Below are positions 1-10,704 of a stretch of 64,000 bases of DNA, in pieces; position 1 is the first letter of the stretch; each line of letters starts with the position of its first letter. The stretch covers positions 378,499,892 to 378,563,891 of the forward strand of contig NC_081415.1 of NCBI RefSeq assembly GCF_030272615.1, read 5' to 3'. The position numbers and the translations under genes were made by a program. The notes under the pieces were generated by a model. That model was given only the letters and a program-made list of their open reading frames with translations. It was not told the origin of the DNA and made no database searches. This stretch comes from Cryptomeria japonica. Taxonomy: Eukaryota > Streptophyta > Pinopsida > Cupressales > Cupressaceae.

Positions 1-161
1 GTGATGTCCTCTTGTGTGATTGCATTTGTATTGGTCTCTCCACTAACTAAGTATGCATTGTGTTAGATCTCATAACTAGTATATACACCTAGGATAGCTA
101 AAGGGAAAAAGTTTGAGAACCACTGATTCACCCCCCTCTCAGTGGTGCATTATGTCTAACA
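1..161 (+). repeat. 3' end of the 5' LTR of element A
   Basis: This matches 5512-5674 nearly base for base and ends in the same TCTAACA. It holds the last part of U5 including the terminal hairpin. The rest of the LTR lies upstream of the window. Confidence 0.92.
119..146 (+). other. LTR-end hairpin, element A 5' LTR
   Basis: ACCACTGA (119-126) pairs perfectly with TCAGTGGT (139-146) around a 12-base pyrimidine-rich loop. The second arm ends 15 bases before the LTR end. The same structure with different stem sequence occurs in elements B and E. Confidence 0.75.
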
Positions 162-163
162 AC

Positions 164-175
164 TGGTATCAGAGC
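164..175 (+). other. Primer binding site (iMet type), element A
   Basis: TGGTATCAGAGC lies two bases downstream of the LTR end. This is the usual plant copia site complementary to the 3' end of initiator tRNA-Met, where minus-strand cDNA synthesis starts. Confidence 0.9.
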
Positions 176-231
176 ATAGGTTCCCAGTTAGATGAGCTTT
201 CTCTAGCTTGGGTAAATTATGGCTTAAGGAC

Positions 232-2120
232 ATAATGGTTTGTTTAGTGTCAATCCTTGCTCCAATGTTTGGTGGTTCAAACTATTCTTTTTGGAGTTGT
301 AGAATGGAAGTCTATCCATCCTCCCTAGGTTATGATGTCTAGATGGCAGTTGGTAATGGTCTCCCTAGGAATGTATGTCCCCCCACCAACACTGAAGAAG
401 AAAGAAGATGTATATATAATGAAGAATCCATGAAGGCTATATTCAGTGGGCTCACTGGTGATGTTTCCTCACAAGTCGATAGATATAAAGCAATAAAGAG
501 TCTATGGGTTAGACTAAAGAAGCTTTATGGAAATGAGACATGCATTGCTGAATCAGATTGTGGAAGCATGAAGGACAACAATGTAGACACATGTGGAAGT
601 GTTGATAGCAGATCAGTTAGCTGCTACAGTTTTGATGAAGAGGAAACTCATCTCTTCATGGCACAAGAGACAAAAAGTGATGTGCACACATTAGAGTGTG
701 ACAAGGTAGATAGATCCCACCAGAAAGATGTGTTTGGGAGTGATGATGAAGATGAAGCTGAAGTATATCTTGAAAGTGGACTGGAAAGTGCACTAGATGA
801 GCTCCAAAGTGTTAGAAAGGATTTTAAGAATTACAAAGATTCAGTTCATGATGAATGCAATTAGTTGAGAATATGCCTTGAAGAATCAAATAAAAATATT
901 TGCATATTGACATCTCAACTTGAAGAGGCAAAAGGATTCACTGGTGAGTTGAAATCAGTCTTTGATGATAAGGAGAGAAGAAGTGAGGATCTCTAGGTAG
1001 AAATGGAAACAAAGGACAAAGAGTGTCTGAAGCTGAAAGAGGAAATGGAGAGCATCAAGAAATACCTTGAGAAATGTCAAAATGAGCTCAACATAAGGAT
1101 CTAGTTTGATGGCAGTACTGAGGCCTTAGACAAAATGGTAAGTAAACAAAAACATTCCAAGGATACTAGAGGATTAGGATACATTGTCGGTGAATTATCT
1201 ACAAGCAAGGAGACCTCCCAAAAAGTTATTAAATTTGTCTCCATAAATGAAAATAGAAAAAGTCAAACCTTCACAATCAAAGATACTCCAAGAAAGAAGG
1301 TTGACCTGACTTCAACCGGTGAAAACATGAAGAGGAAAGATGGTGTTGCATGGAGATACAATGCAGATCTGAAAAGAAAAGGAAAGATGAGGGAAGACAG
1401 TGTTACTAGTAGCATGAATAGGAAAAGACCTCCTAACCTTAGAAGACAAAGAAATGTTTCTGCCACCAAGTAAAGACATGCATGGCAGAAGAAGAGATCA
1501 GATGGAAGATTTGCAGAGAATTGACAACTCAGGATCCATTCCTAGAGAAGCAGAAAGGTAGAGGCAAATTGGTAAGAACACCTCATGTTTGGCAGAATAA
1601 ATTTGTAAGTAATAAGCCTCCTCTCTCTAATTATTGTTTTGGATGTAAAGATTATGGCCATAGGACAGAAGAGTGTAAAATGAGGTCTAGGAATAGACAG
1701 AGTGTGTTTCCTAGGTATAATAAATCAGATGGCTATAGATTTCATGCATATGAGAATAATGCATCTAGGGGTAGAAGCATACATACCCCCTCTCCCGGTA
1801 TTGCTAATGTTGTATGTTATAACTACAATAGACCCGACCATAGAAGTTATGATAGTAGGAGAAAGAACTTGCAGTCCTATGGCAATCATAAAATTAATCA
1901 TGCTCAGTATAAGAGTAGTTACAGGGGATATGAGTAGCATAGACCTACATGGAACAAGATGAGTGGTGTTTCTGCTCATGCAAGGTATCCAAGGAGACCG
2001 GGAGATGGCTACAATGATATGACAAGAAGAAGAAGAGTGAACCGTACAATAGAAGGTTCCCAAATCATGAGATTAGCATGGACGTTGTGTGCTACTACAA
2101 TAGTACTTCCTATCTTGGTG
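232..2120 (+). pseudogene. Degenerate Sirevirus-type gag of element A
   Basis: The gag capsid protein would package element RNA into cytoplasmic particles. Translation near 270-560 gives a copia gag N-terminus (NYSFWSCRMEVY-like, then a NEESMKAIFSGL stretch). An acidic segment and a charged coiled coil (about 760-1110) follow, then a GLGYIVGE motif (about 1171) typical of Sirevirus gags, a basic region, and a CCHC zinc knuckle CFGCKDYGHRTEEC at 1635-1676. A second knuckle at 1815-1856 has lost its second and last cysteines, and a third near 2085 is barely recognisable. In-frame stops at 862, 996 and 1102 and a frame change near 1475 disrupt the reading frame. The N-terminal gag domain looks shortened, passing quickly into the acidic segment. 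No pol follows. Confidence 0.75.
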
Positions 2121-3154
2121 TTGAATCCAAAAGTATAAGGATCAATCAGTAGGAGAAGAAGAAACCCACTCCTTGGACTGAAAAAGGGAAGAAAAGTTAG
2201 ACCAAGTAGGTATGGAGGAAGAAGCAGGAAAATAGGACCATGGACTGGCATTGTGCACTCAATGCAATAGTCATATCTCCTATGGCTTAAAGGAGATGCA
2301 AGAATCAGGGGGAGTTACATATTGATCAGATCATTCACCCCTTAGTTGGAAGTGGACAAGGAGTTGAACAAGCTGCTACCGATAAGAGGAAGGAAATGAG
2401 ATGGCAGTGTGTGTAGGTACCACCTTGACTACACATGGAAGATATTTTATTGCTATAGGTGAACTAAATGGTAGCAAAGGAAATTGGAACTAGGAAATAA
2501 AGGTAAAGAGGAAAGTGTCCTGGTAGAAACAAGAGACTGATATGTGCAACATATTACTAGCATGGATGTTGATCAATGTTGCAGATTATGTAAGTCAATG
2601 AGTTGAGGGATCATTGCAATAACCCCTATAGCTTGGATAGATAAGGTTATGTTTCAGGTGATATTGAAAAGGACCTAAATGACTCATGGTGGTCTAGTAG
2701 TTGATCTTATGAGCAAACACTTAATGGGTTAATAGGTTGGATATGTGACTTGCAGTTGGCATTATGGTCATGATGATGGATGTCATAGGTGTTGAGGTGA
2801 GTCTCGGTTTGCAATCTAGCAGATGAGAAATGAAGACCAAAGATCTAAGGTTTAGGGGGAGTTCATAGCTATATTCTCATATTGATACCAGATATACTGA
2901 ACACAAAGGTAGATCAAGAAGTTGCTCAAAGAAGGAGAGAGACTCATGTTTGCTATTAAGGGTTATTTGGTACTTGAGATTTCCATCTCAAGTGTTGATG
3001 ATTGAGATGATGATATGCATAATATTCAAAGGGGGAGATGCACCCGGTAGATGCGAGGAGGAAGGTTATCTGGACAACGTCCTTTGCCATTGTTGTCAAA
3101 GGGGGAGAGAGTTACTGTAGTATATCAAGTACTACATGTGTTGACATCAATGCC
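2121..3154 (+). other. Non-coding 3' internal region of element A with repeated PPT-like tracts
   Basis: No retroviral domain is readable here. Purine tracts related to the true PPT recur: GGGGGAGTTAC at 2307, TTTAGGGGGAGTT at 2851, and AAAGGGGGAGA at 3028-3038 and 3098-3108. Multiple PPTs ahead of the 3' LTR are a described Sirevirus trait. Confidence 0.6.
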
Positions 3155-3165
3155 AAAGGGGGAGA
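3155..3165 (+). other. Polypurine tract of element A
   Basis: AAAGGGGGAGA lies immediately before the 3' LTR start TGTTGGCATT. It primes plus-strand DNA synthesis. It sits in the loop of a 9 bp inverted repeat (3148-3156 with 3169-3177). Confidence 0.88.
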
Positions 3166-3166
3166 T

Positions 3167-5674
3167 TGTTGGCATTGTGTTGTCATTGATGTCAACCAAT
3201 ATGGGAGAAGGGTTGATGTGTTGTCATTTGTGACCATCTTCTTTCAAATGAAAGAACCGACACGTATCGGTATGTTTGATGTGCCCAAATGTGACCACTC
3301 TGTAAAATGATTGATGATATAGTGGTGCATACAACTAGAATGAAGAGACCACATGATTTCTAGTGTAAGGATAACTAGCAAGACTCCCAAAAGATGGAGA
3401 AGCTAACACAGACTAGGTGATGGGTTGACAGAGTATGTTTCCTTTGTGTGCAGGATGACATATGGAAAACCACTAGGACATATGTCATGTTGAAGATGTA
3501 TCCTCCCCTTGGTAATGTCTCACTTGTACCGGCAAAATGATTACTTGAGATAGACAAGTGATTAAATGCAAAGACTAGTTGTACAAGTGGAAGATGAGGA
3601 AGCCTCCAAAGCATGAGATCAGAAATACACATCAGATAAGCAAGGTGTGCTACCTTGACAGTGAAGGAAGAATGAGGAGTTGAGATGGTGTGTTTCTCCT
3701 CTTGATAAACTAGATGAGAGTAGAACCAATTTCATGGAGAAGAATGTTGGTGAGTCTATAGGAATATACATGGGATATCAGGATATTGAAGAAAGGTTGA
3801 TGCAAAATAGTTGGAGTGTGATGACTTGGTGTCATCATTGTGTCTCATCGGCAAGAAGGAAAGTTTGTTGCCCATCGACAGATAGATTTACTGGAATCTA
3901 TATTGGTGATAGTTGATATGTTATGTCAACTGGTGAAACATCAGAGAAGAGACAAGGAAGATAAGGTTCTCACCTAATAAAGATGGACTTCGTTGAAGGT
4001 TGATGACATGGTGTCATCAAGAGTGGTTACCAATATGAAAGCTCATTAGAAATATGGACAAGGTGTAGGTGCAGAAGACTCCTACCTAATGAGAATCTGT
4101 ATTTTTTGGATTGACATGTTAGGAGACCGGTTTGAGTGTTCCATCAATAGTTCTACATAGTGCATACATTGTGAGGTAACCGGTAGAGTGTGAGACACTG
4201 ATTGAGTGGTGAAGTGTAGACACAAGGGTTACACCGACAAATTAGAAAAGGTCATGACAAGAAGGACAACTGGAAAGGTGGTTAGTGTCGATAGGTTTGG
4301 TGAACTGGTATGGGCATACTGGTTATGTGTGTGGTCGCTAATCAAGCTAAACTGATAGATTAGTGTGATGAGGAGGATACCGACTATGATGTCATGCAGA
4401 GCTGAGGTGGAAAATGTCCAGAGGATGATGATGTCTGGTGTCAAAGAGGTAGCTGTGATTGGTCCAACATTAATGGTGACTACAAAGCTTGAGGTAGAGT
4501 TGTTGAGGTGTGTGGCTCGAGATCTAGGACAAATTGATTGTGCAGATCGGATTTGGTGAAGGGAACAGCTGAGCCATTTATGGCAATTGACTGAGGTGTG
4601 CCGACAGACTGATTACAAATTGCCAAAGATGGAAGGTGTGATCAAGAAGGTGCATTAATGGTGGAGGTGTATAGTTGACTTGTAGGGAGATCAGATTGGG
4701 AAAGGTCTGATTGGATTTGGTTTGCCTCAAGGATGATGAGGAAACCCTAATCAGATAGATTTTAAATAGGTTTTTGGCGAGAAAAATAGACTATAAATAT
4801 GCAGGCCAAAGACATAGGTAAACTGTTGTTGAATGAAAGAATAGAGTGCTGCTGCAAATTAATTGTGTTACTTCTGCATGTGAAGAGAAAATCAGCCAAG
4901 TGCTCAATGAGTATCTAAAAAAGAGTGAGAGTGAAGAGAAGAACCGGTAGTGGTTATACTAGCAAAGCATAAGTGAAGAGAGTTGCAGAGAAGGCAGAAA
5001 GTGGACCGACAAAGTGTAATACCAGTGAAGAGAAGAGCAGTGAGGAGGAGATCCAGTAGAGAAGAACAAAAGAGAAGTGAACTGACAGAGTTTACCAGTA
5101 AGCAAAGTAGCAGATGAGAGAAGCAGAAGAATGAGTTGGTATAGCTGAGAAGGTGTCTCACCGAAAGAAAGAGGTATATGAGATGGTTACAAGATTCACT
5201 TTTAATAGTAGTATTAATTTTGTATTTGAAGTTATCTTTGAAAACACTGAGTTGTAGTTCAATGTAGGGGTTGTAGCCTATAAACTGTGTAGGGGTTGGT
5301 GCTCCTTCGAGTTAAAGCTCATAAATTAGGGTTTGTTGTTCCTTTAGGTTGTAGCCCATAAACAAGACAGGGGTTGTAGCTCCTTGGGTTGGTGCCCTAA
5401 ACATTGTAATAGAGTTTTCATTGTGAGGCTAGATTGGAGTAGTAGACTCCATCAACATTGTTCATCGAGGTTTTTCCCATCTGGGGTTTTCCTCATATAT
5501 GTTGGTGTTATGTGATGTCCTCTTGTGTGATTGCATTTGTGTTGGTCTCTCCACTAACCAGTGAGTCTTCATTGTGTTAGATCTCATAACCGGTATACAC
5601 ACCTAGGATAGCTAAAGGGAAAAAGTTTGAGAACCACTGATTCACCCCCTCTCAATGGTGCATTGTGTCTAACA
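3167..5674 (+). repeat. 3' LTR of element A (2,508 bp)
   Basis: It begins TGTTGGCATT after the PPT and ends CTAACA; the terminal bases form a short inverted repeat. A TATA box lies at 4793-4801. Between about 5265 and 5405 are imperfect direct repeats of a GGGGTTGTAGC-like unit of roughly 50 bp. The end carries the terminal hairpin (5633-5640 with 5652-5659), here with one C-A mismatch. The LTR is long for a copia element. Confidence 0.9.
4793..4801 (+). promoter_or_regulatory. Putative LTR promoter TATA box, element A
   Basis: TATAAATAT lies in an otherwise mixed-composition stretch about two thirds into the LTR, which would put the start of R near 4820-4830. Position is inferred only from sequence. 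Confidence 0.5.
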
Positions 5675-6597
5675 GATTTAATGGAAGATATTATACTGTT
5701 TGGAACCACCGGATTAAAGTTCATTTGAAATTTCTTAGAGATGAGTTATTGTTGCTGAGATCAAGGATATTGAACATAACATAAGAACTAAAGAAGCATT
5801 GTTGAGTTCCTTGAACAATTCAGAGATGACTAATGTGATGGGTTTGCAGACTGCACATGAGATTTGGAAGAACCTTTTATGAAGGGGATACGCAAGTTAA
5901 AGTTGCTAAGCTATAGAGTTTGAAAGGAAAGTATGAAGCATTGAAGATGGGAGATTATGAGAATATAAAATCCTTTATGGCTAAGGTGGATGAGCTTGTT
6001 ATGAATATCAGATGTGCTAGTGGAACCCCTAAAGAAGATGAGATTGTTGCTAAGGTGCTGAGATCATTGCCTCCTTCTTACAAAATTAAAGTAGCTTCTA
6101 TTGATGAGATCCAAAGTGTGACTACTATGACTAGAGATATGTTGGTTGGAAAGCTTGCTTCATTTGAGTTGAACAAATTTGGAGAATCACATGGAAAATA
6201 TGAGACTACATTCAAAGTCTTTGTACCTAGGAAGCATAAGTATGAGCCGAGAGAAATTTCATGCTAGGTATCCAGATTTGAAAGAGAAAAGAGAGAGATG
6301 GAAGAGAAAGAAATATAATTGGATGATCTTGAAGCCCTTATTGCTTGGAGATTGCTTAAAGGAGCTGGTAAGTATGATGGAAAGTTACCTTTTAAATGTT
6401 TCTCTTGTAATAAGATAGGACATTTTGCTTCTAGGTGTCCTCAGAGAATGTCTAGATATGATAAACATGAAATACATGATAGCTATGATAAGTATGATAG
6501 ATATGAGAAGAACATGATAAGAATGATAAGCCCTATAAGCCCAACTAGAAGTATAGAAATCAGAAGAGATGCTATTATGCTATTGATGAAGGTTTGA
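5675..6597 (+). pseudogene. Copia gag remnant of element B
   Basis: Sequence directly after element A reads RFNGRYYTVWNHRIKVHL, the conserved start of plant copia gags, so only a few codons are missing. It continues with a capsid stretch (ALKMGDYENIKSFMAKVDEL, then RSLPPSYKIKVASIDE; about 5935-6110) and a CCHC zinc knuckle CFSCNKIGHFASRC at 6397-6438. A stop near 5880 and frame changes around 6265-6320 and 6590 break it. Gag forms the particle and binds element RNA. Confidence 0.85.
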
Positions 6598-8119
6598 CAA
6601 ATGAAGAATTAGAGAATGGGAATTCAGAAGATGAATTTGTATTTATTGCTATCAAGGAAGATGATTTGGTACCTGTGAATACTATAAGCTGCATTATTGA
6701 GGAGAAATCTTTAGCTGCTAAGATTGAAGAGAAAGATGAATGGGTGATTGACAATGGTTGTTCACATCATATGGCAAGTGATAAAAGAAAATTTGTGAGT
6801 ATGGAAAGGTATGATGGTGGTATAGTGATATATGCAGATGACAAAGCTTGTGTGATTCGTGGAAAAGGTTCTATATCTTTCAATGGTAAGCATAATACTG
6901 ATGATGTCTTGTATGCTGAAGGTTTGAAGCATAATATTTTGAGTGTTGGACAGATGGTTAGGGCTAGCACTATCCCCACCTTTATCATACTTGCACAAGC
7001 AACATTCTTATTCTCTCTTATTTTGACTACTCTCCCTCTATTAATTTTGCTTCAATTTAAATAATTATTCATACCACATGATTAGTCCACCCATTTCAAA
7101 GGAATATGATTTGCAATTCAATAATGGTAAATGTAAGATCCTAAATGCTTGCGGTATAGAGATTGCATCGGAAACTAAGACAAAGGGTAATATCTTTCAC
7201 TTGAATACTGGTGAGAAAAGTTGTTTGATTGCTCAAATTGATGAAAGTTGGTTATGGCATAGAAGAGTGTCATGTTAATTTTGACTGTATGATAAGGATA
7301 AGTTCTACTCAAGCTATTAGAGATTTTCCTAAGATTGTGAAATCTATAAATCTGGTATGCAAGAAATGTCAGATGGGAAAGCAAGCAAGAACTTCATTTA
7401 AGAGTAAGTTGTATTCATCTAATGGATTGCTAGATCTTGTTTATACTAACTTATGTGGTCCTAATAGAGTAAGAACCATGTAGGGTGATAGATATTTCAT
7501 GTTGCTAATTGATTACTATTCTAGAATGATGTGGGTTACCTTTCTAAGGGAGAAATTGGAAGCATTGGAGAAATTCAAGATATTCAAAGCTAGAGTGGAG
7601 ACTAAGACAGGTTTGAAGTTGAATTGTTTGAGATCTGATAGAGGAGGAGAATTAACATTACAATAATTTGATACATTCTATGAGAGAAATGGAATTAGAA
7701 GATAATTATCTGCTCCTAGAACCCCTCAGCAGAATGGAGTTGTTGAAATGAAGAATATAACTATCTTAGATGCTGCAAGGACTATGCTGATAAAAGTAAA
7801 TGTTGCACAAACCTTTTGGAGAGAAGTTGTTAGAACTAATGTTTACACATTCAACCGGGTGCATATTAAAGGTGATTTCGACAAGACTCTTTATGAGCTA
7901 TGGTTTGGTCATGTTCCTACAATTAGATATTTCAAAGTTTTTGGAAGTAAATGTTATATCAAGAGAGATAAGGATATAGGAAAGTTTGATGCAAGATGTG
8001 ATGAAGGAATCTTCTTGGGATATTCTACTAAGAGAAAGGCCTACCAGTGCTATAATAAGAGACTGAAGAAAATAGTTGAGAGTGAAAATATGATGGTAGA
8101 TGAGTGTCTTGGAAAGTAG
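6594..8119 (+). pseudogene. Protease-integrase remnant of element B
   Basis: The protease signature reads WVIDNGCSHHM at 6741-6773; the catalytic D-S/T-G is DNG here. A foreign insertion of about 140 bp follows at 6957-7098. The pre-integrase LWHRR motif (about 7250) is frameshifted before its usual glycine-histidine. Integrase includes CKKCQMGKQ (about 7360) and its core. The first catalytic aspartate (TDLCGP in relatives) is Asn near 7446; the second Asp (SDRGGE, 7637-7639) and the Glu (PQQNGVVEMKN, 7745-7747) remain. Stops occur at about 7481, 7664 and 7703. The C-terminus GIFLGYSTKRKAYQCYN is well conserved. It would cut and insert element cDNA, but this copy cannot be active. Confidence 0.88.
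6957..7098 (+). mobile_element. Small unclassified insertion in B protease-integrase linker
   Basis: Copia homology is continuous up to LSVGQM and resumes at KEYDLQFNNGK. The roughly 140 bases between have no copia counterpart and differ in composition. Ends (GGTTAGGGCTAGCAC and the reverse complement GGGTGGACTAATCA) are weakly inverted, so a MITE-like element is possible, but I find no clear target duplication. Confidence 0.45.
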
Positions 8120-8440
8120 ATCAAAGCATGCGGATATGATTTTTATGATGAAGATATTTTTCCCAAGCCTGTGCAGATAGAGATCCTGAAGCATAATGAT
8201 CCAATAGAGACAATTAATCTAGATATTTTTGTTGTTGGTGAAGAAGTGTAAGAGCCGAAAAATCAGAATAATCACAAGACTCCAAAGTATGTAAGATTGA
8301 ATCATTCAGAAAATCAGATTTTTGGTGACAAGAATACAGGTATGATGACTAGGAGAAGGATTTTTGCTGAAGAGATATGCTTGATTTCAAAGATTGAACC
8401 TAAAGATGTAGCAGAAGCTTGTAAATATGAAAATTAGATA

Positions 8441-9927
8441 AAGGCAATGGAAGAAGAGTTGAATCAAATTGAAAAGAATAACACTTGGGAGCTAGTTCCA
8501 AGACCTAAAGACAAGAATGTGATTGGTACTAAATGGGTGTTCTGGAATAAGCTGAATGAAGCCGATGAAGTTGTCATAAACAAAGCAATATTGGTATGTA
8601 AAGGGTGTTCAATGATGAAAGGTATTGACCATGAGGAAATTTTTTCCCTTGTAGCTATAATTGAAGCTATTAGATTGCTACTTGCATATGATTCTTATAA
8701 GAATTTCAAGGTCTATCAAATGGATGTCAAGTCATCATTTTTGAATGGTAATTTGGAAGAGGAGGTATACATTGGGAAATTGGGTGGATTTAATTTATCA
8801 GATGAAGAAGATATGGTATGGAAATTGAAGAAATCTTTATACGAACTAAAACAAGCCCCTAGAGCTTGGTATGCTAGATTGGAAAAGTATTTATTGAAGT
8901 TGGGATTCTGTAAAGGTATTGTTGATAGTAATTTATACTTCAAAGTTAAGAATGATAACATTTTGATTGTTGAATTCTTTGTTGATGATATCATTTTTGG
9001 TGGTGATGATGATTTGAGTATGAAGTTTGTTGATGATATGAAAAAGGAATTTGAGATGTCTATGATAGGTTAGATGAAATTCTATTTAGGATTGTATATT
9101 ACTAAGACCGATAAAGTTATTTTTATTTCTCAATAAAAGTATGTGAAAAATTGTTGAAAAAGTTTGGATTACTTGATTCTAAGCTCGTTGGCACTCTTAT
9201 GGTTTCTGGATGCAAGTTATCTAAGAATGACGAATCTCAAAAAGTTAATCAGACCTTGTATAGATCTATGGCTAGTGGATTGTTGTACTTAACTCATACT
9301 AGACCGGATATTATGCATGTTGTTTACCTTTGTGCTAGATTTCAAGTTGATCCTAAAGAGACTCATGTTATTACTGTGAAGAGGATTTTCAAATACTTGA
9401 AGGGGATTGTTGACTATGGTTTATGGTATACTAAGAATGGTGATTTATTGCTATGTTCTTATACTGATGTTGATTGGGTTGGTGATGATGACCAGAAGAG
9501 AACTATTGGTGGAGCATTCTTTTTGGGAAAGAAGTTGATTTCATGGTCCAATAAGAAACAAGATGTTGTATCTTTATCTACTGCCGAACTTGAATACGTT
9601 GCTTCTATTACTAACTATACTCAGGTAGTTTGGATGAAGCAAATGTTGAAGGATATTAGAGTTGTTTATGATGAGCCTACTATTATATATTGTGACAACT
9701 CAAGTGCTATCAATATTTAAAAGAATTTGGTGTTGCATTCTAAAACAAAGCATGTGCCTATTAAATATCATTTCTTGAGGGAGAAGGTTAGTGACGAGGA
9801 AGTAAGATTCAAATATGTATCTATAAAGGATTAGATTGCAGATATTTTCACTAAGCCTTTGCCTGCATATACATTTATCTATTTGAGAGACAAAATAGGG
9901 ATCTCTGCCCCTCTTGATGAGAACTAG
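8441..9927 (+). pseudogene. Reverse transcriptase-RNase H remnant of element B
   Basis: The RT domain opens MEEELNQIEKNNTWELVPRP (8447) and keeps QMDVKSSFLNG (about 8718) and YELKQAPRAWY. The polymerase motif is FVDDIIFGG (from 8978), so both metal-binding aspartates remain and Tyr is Phe. A TAG at 9071 and a frame change near 9150 lead into RNase H, where YTDVDW, STAELEYV and CDNSSAI supply the expected acidic residues. Further stops are at 9718 and 9832. The C-terminus HSKTKHVPIKYHFLRE is still readable. It would copy RNA into DNA inside particles, and could once have served A- or E-type relatives in trans (inference). Confidence 0.92.
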
Positions 9928-10254
9928 ATGCATGGAGCTGCATCAATCTAGTGGATTTCAAAGCCTTATCTTCTTATCTAGGTTGATGAGTTAGTGCTGC
10001 TACTCAGCCAGAGTAGTCGGTGTGTTGTTAAGATGATCAATGGATTGAGTTGTGAGTTATAGTAAGAGATTATTTGGTTTGTATTATGTCTTTGGCATTT
10101 CTATCAAAGGGGGAGAGGGGCATGTGAAAAACTTCTTTTATCTTTGGAGCTTTATATGCATGATCTTAGGGGGAGTTTGCTAGTGTTGATCTATTTCCTT
10201 TACATTGACTATTTTTCACATTCATATGTTGCCATCAATGCCAAAGGGGGAGAT
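9928..10254 (+). other. 3' untranslated region and PPTs of element B
   Basis: This is non-coding. AAAGGGGGAGA occurs at 10106-10116, TTAGGGGGAGTTT at 10166-10178, and the terminal PPT AAAGGGGGAGA at 10243-10253 next to the LTR. The set and order of tracts mirror those of element A. Confidence 0.75.
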
Positions 10255-10704
10255 TGTTGGATATTGTTGCTGCTGGGATATGTTGTTGTCTTTAATGTTC
10301 ACATATGCCTATGTTCTGGTGTTGCAGAGAGATGTTTAGTGTTTTGGTGATTGCATTGAGTTGATCTGGCTAGTTTATTTGTTTGGGGTGCTAGAATACT
10401 TCATTCCTTATTAGTTTCAGTAATTTGGAAGTTTACTTGATCATATCATTTGATCCGGTTTGAAGGTCAGTCTTTCTATTCAGTGGTTGGCAGAGTTTGG
10501 TATTTGATCCAGTGAGATCCGGTATGATTATATATTTGGTTGTGGATTTGGGAGAATGTTTTGGATGTTCATGTGTATCATCACTTCGGATGGTTTGTGA
10601 TTTGGTGCTTCTAGTCCAAATTGTTGTTGTTGAGTGTTCTTGAGTTCTAGTGTGTTGATCAATGAAGATTTGAATAAATGGTGTTGGTGCAGCTATTGCG
10701 AATG
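10255..10704 (+). repeat. 3' LTR of element B, first part (U3 start)
   Basis: It begins TGTTGGATATTG directly after the PPT and is interrupted by element C at 10705. Its last bases, GAATG, are the left target duplication of C. Confidence 0.85.

Larger units (their letters stand above)
1..5674 (+). mobile_element. Element A: pol-less Sirevirus-type Ty1/copia retrotransposon, 5' truncated by window edge
   Basis: The first 161 bases repeat as the last part of a 2.5 kb LTR at 3167-5674, so the window opens inside the 5' LTR. The internal region (162-3166) has a primer binding site, a gag remnant with coiled coil and zinc knuckle, and several purine tracts before the 3' LTR. I see no protease, integrase, RT or RNase H, so the copy is non-autonomous or internally deleted. 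The 3' LTR ends CTAACA and is followed at once by copia gag sequence of element B, so A inserted into B. Lineage is inferred from the gag layout and the repeated purine tracts, both typical of Sireviruses. Confidence 0.85.
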
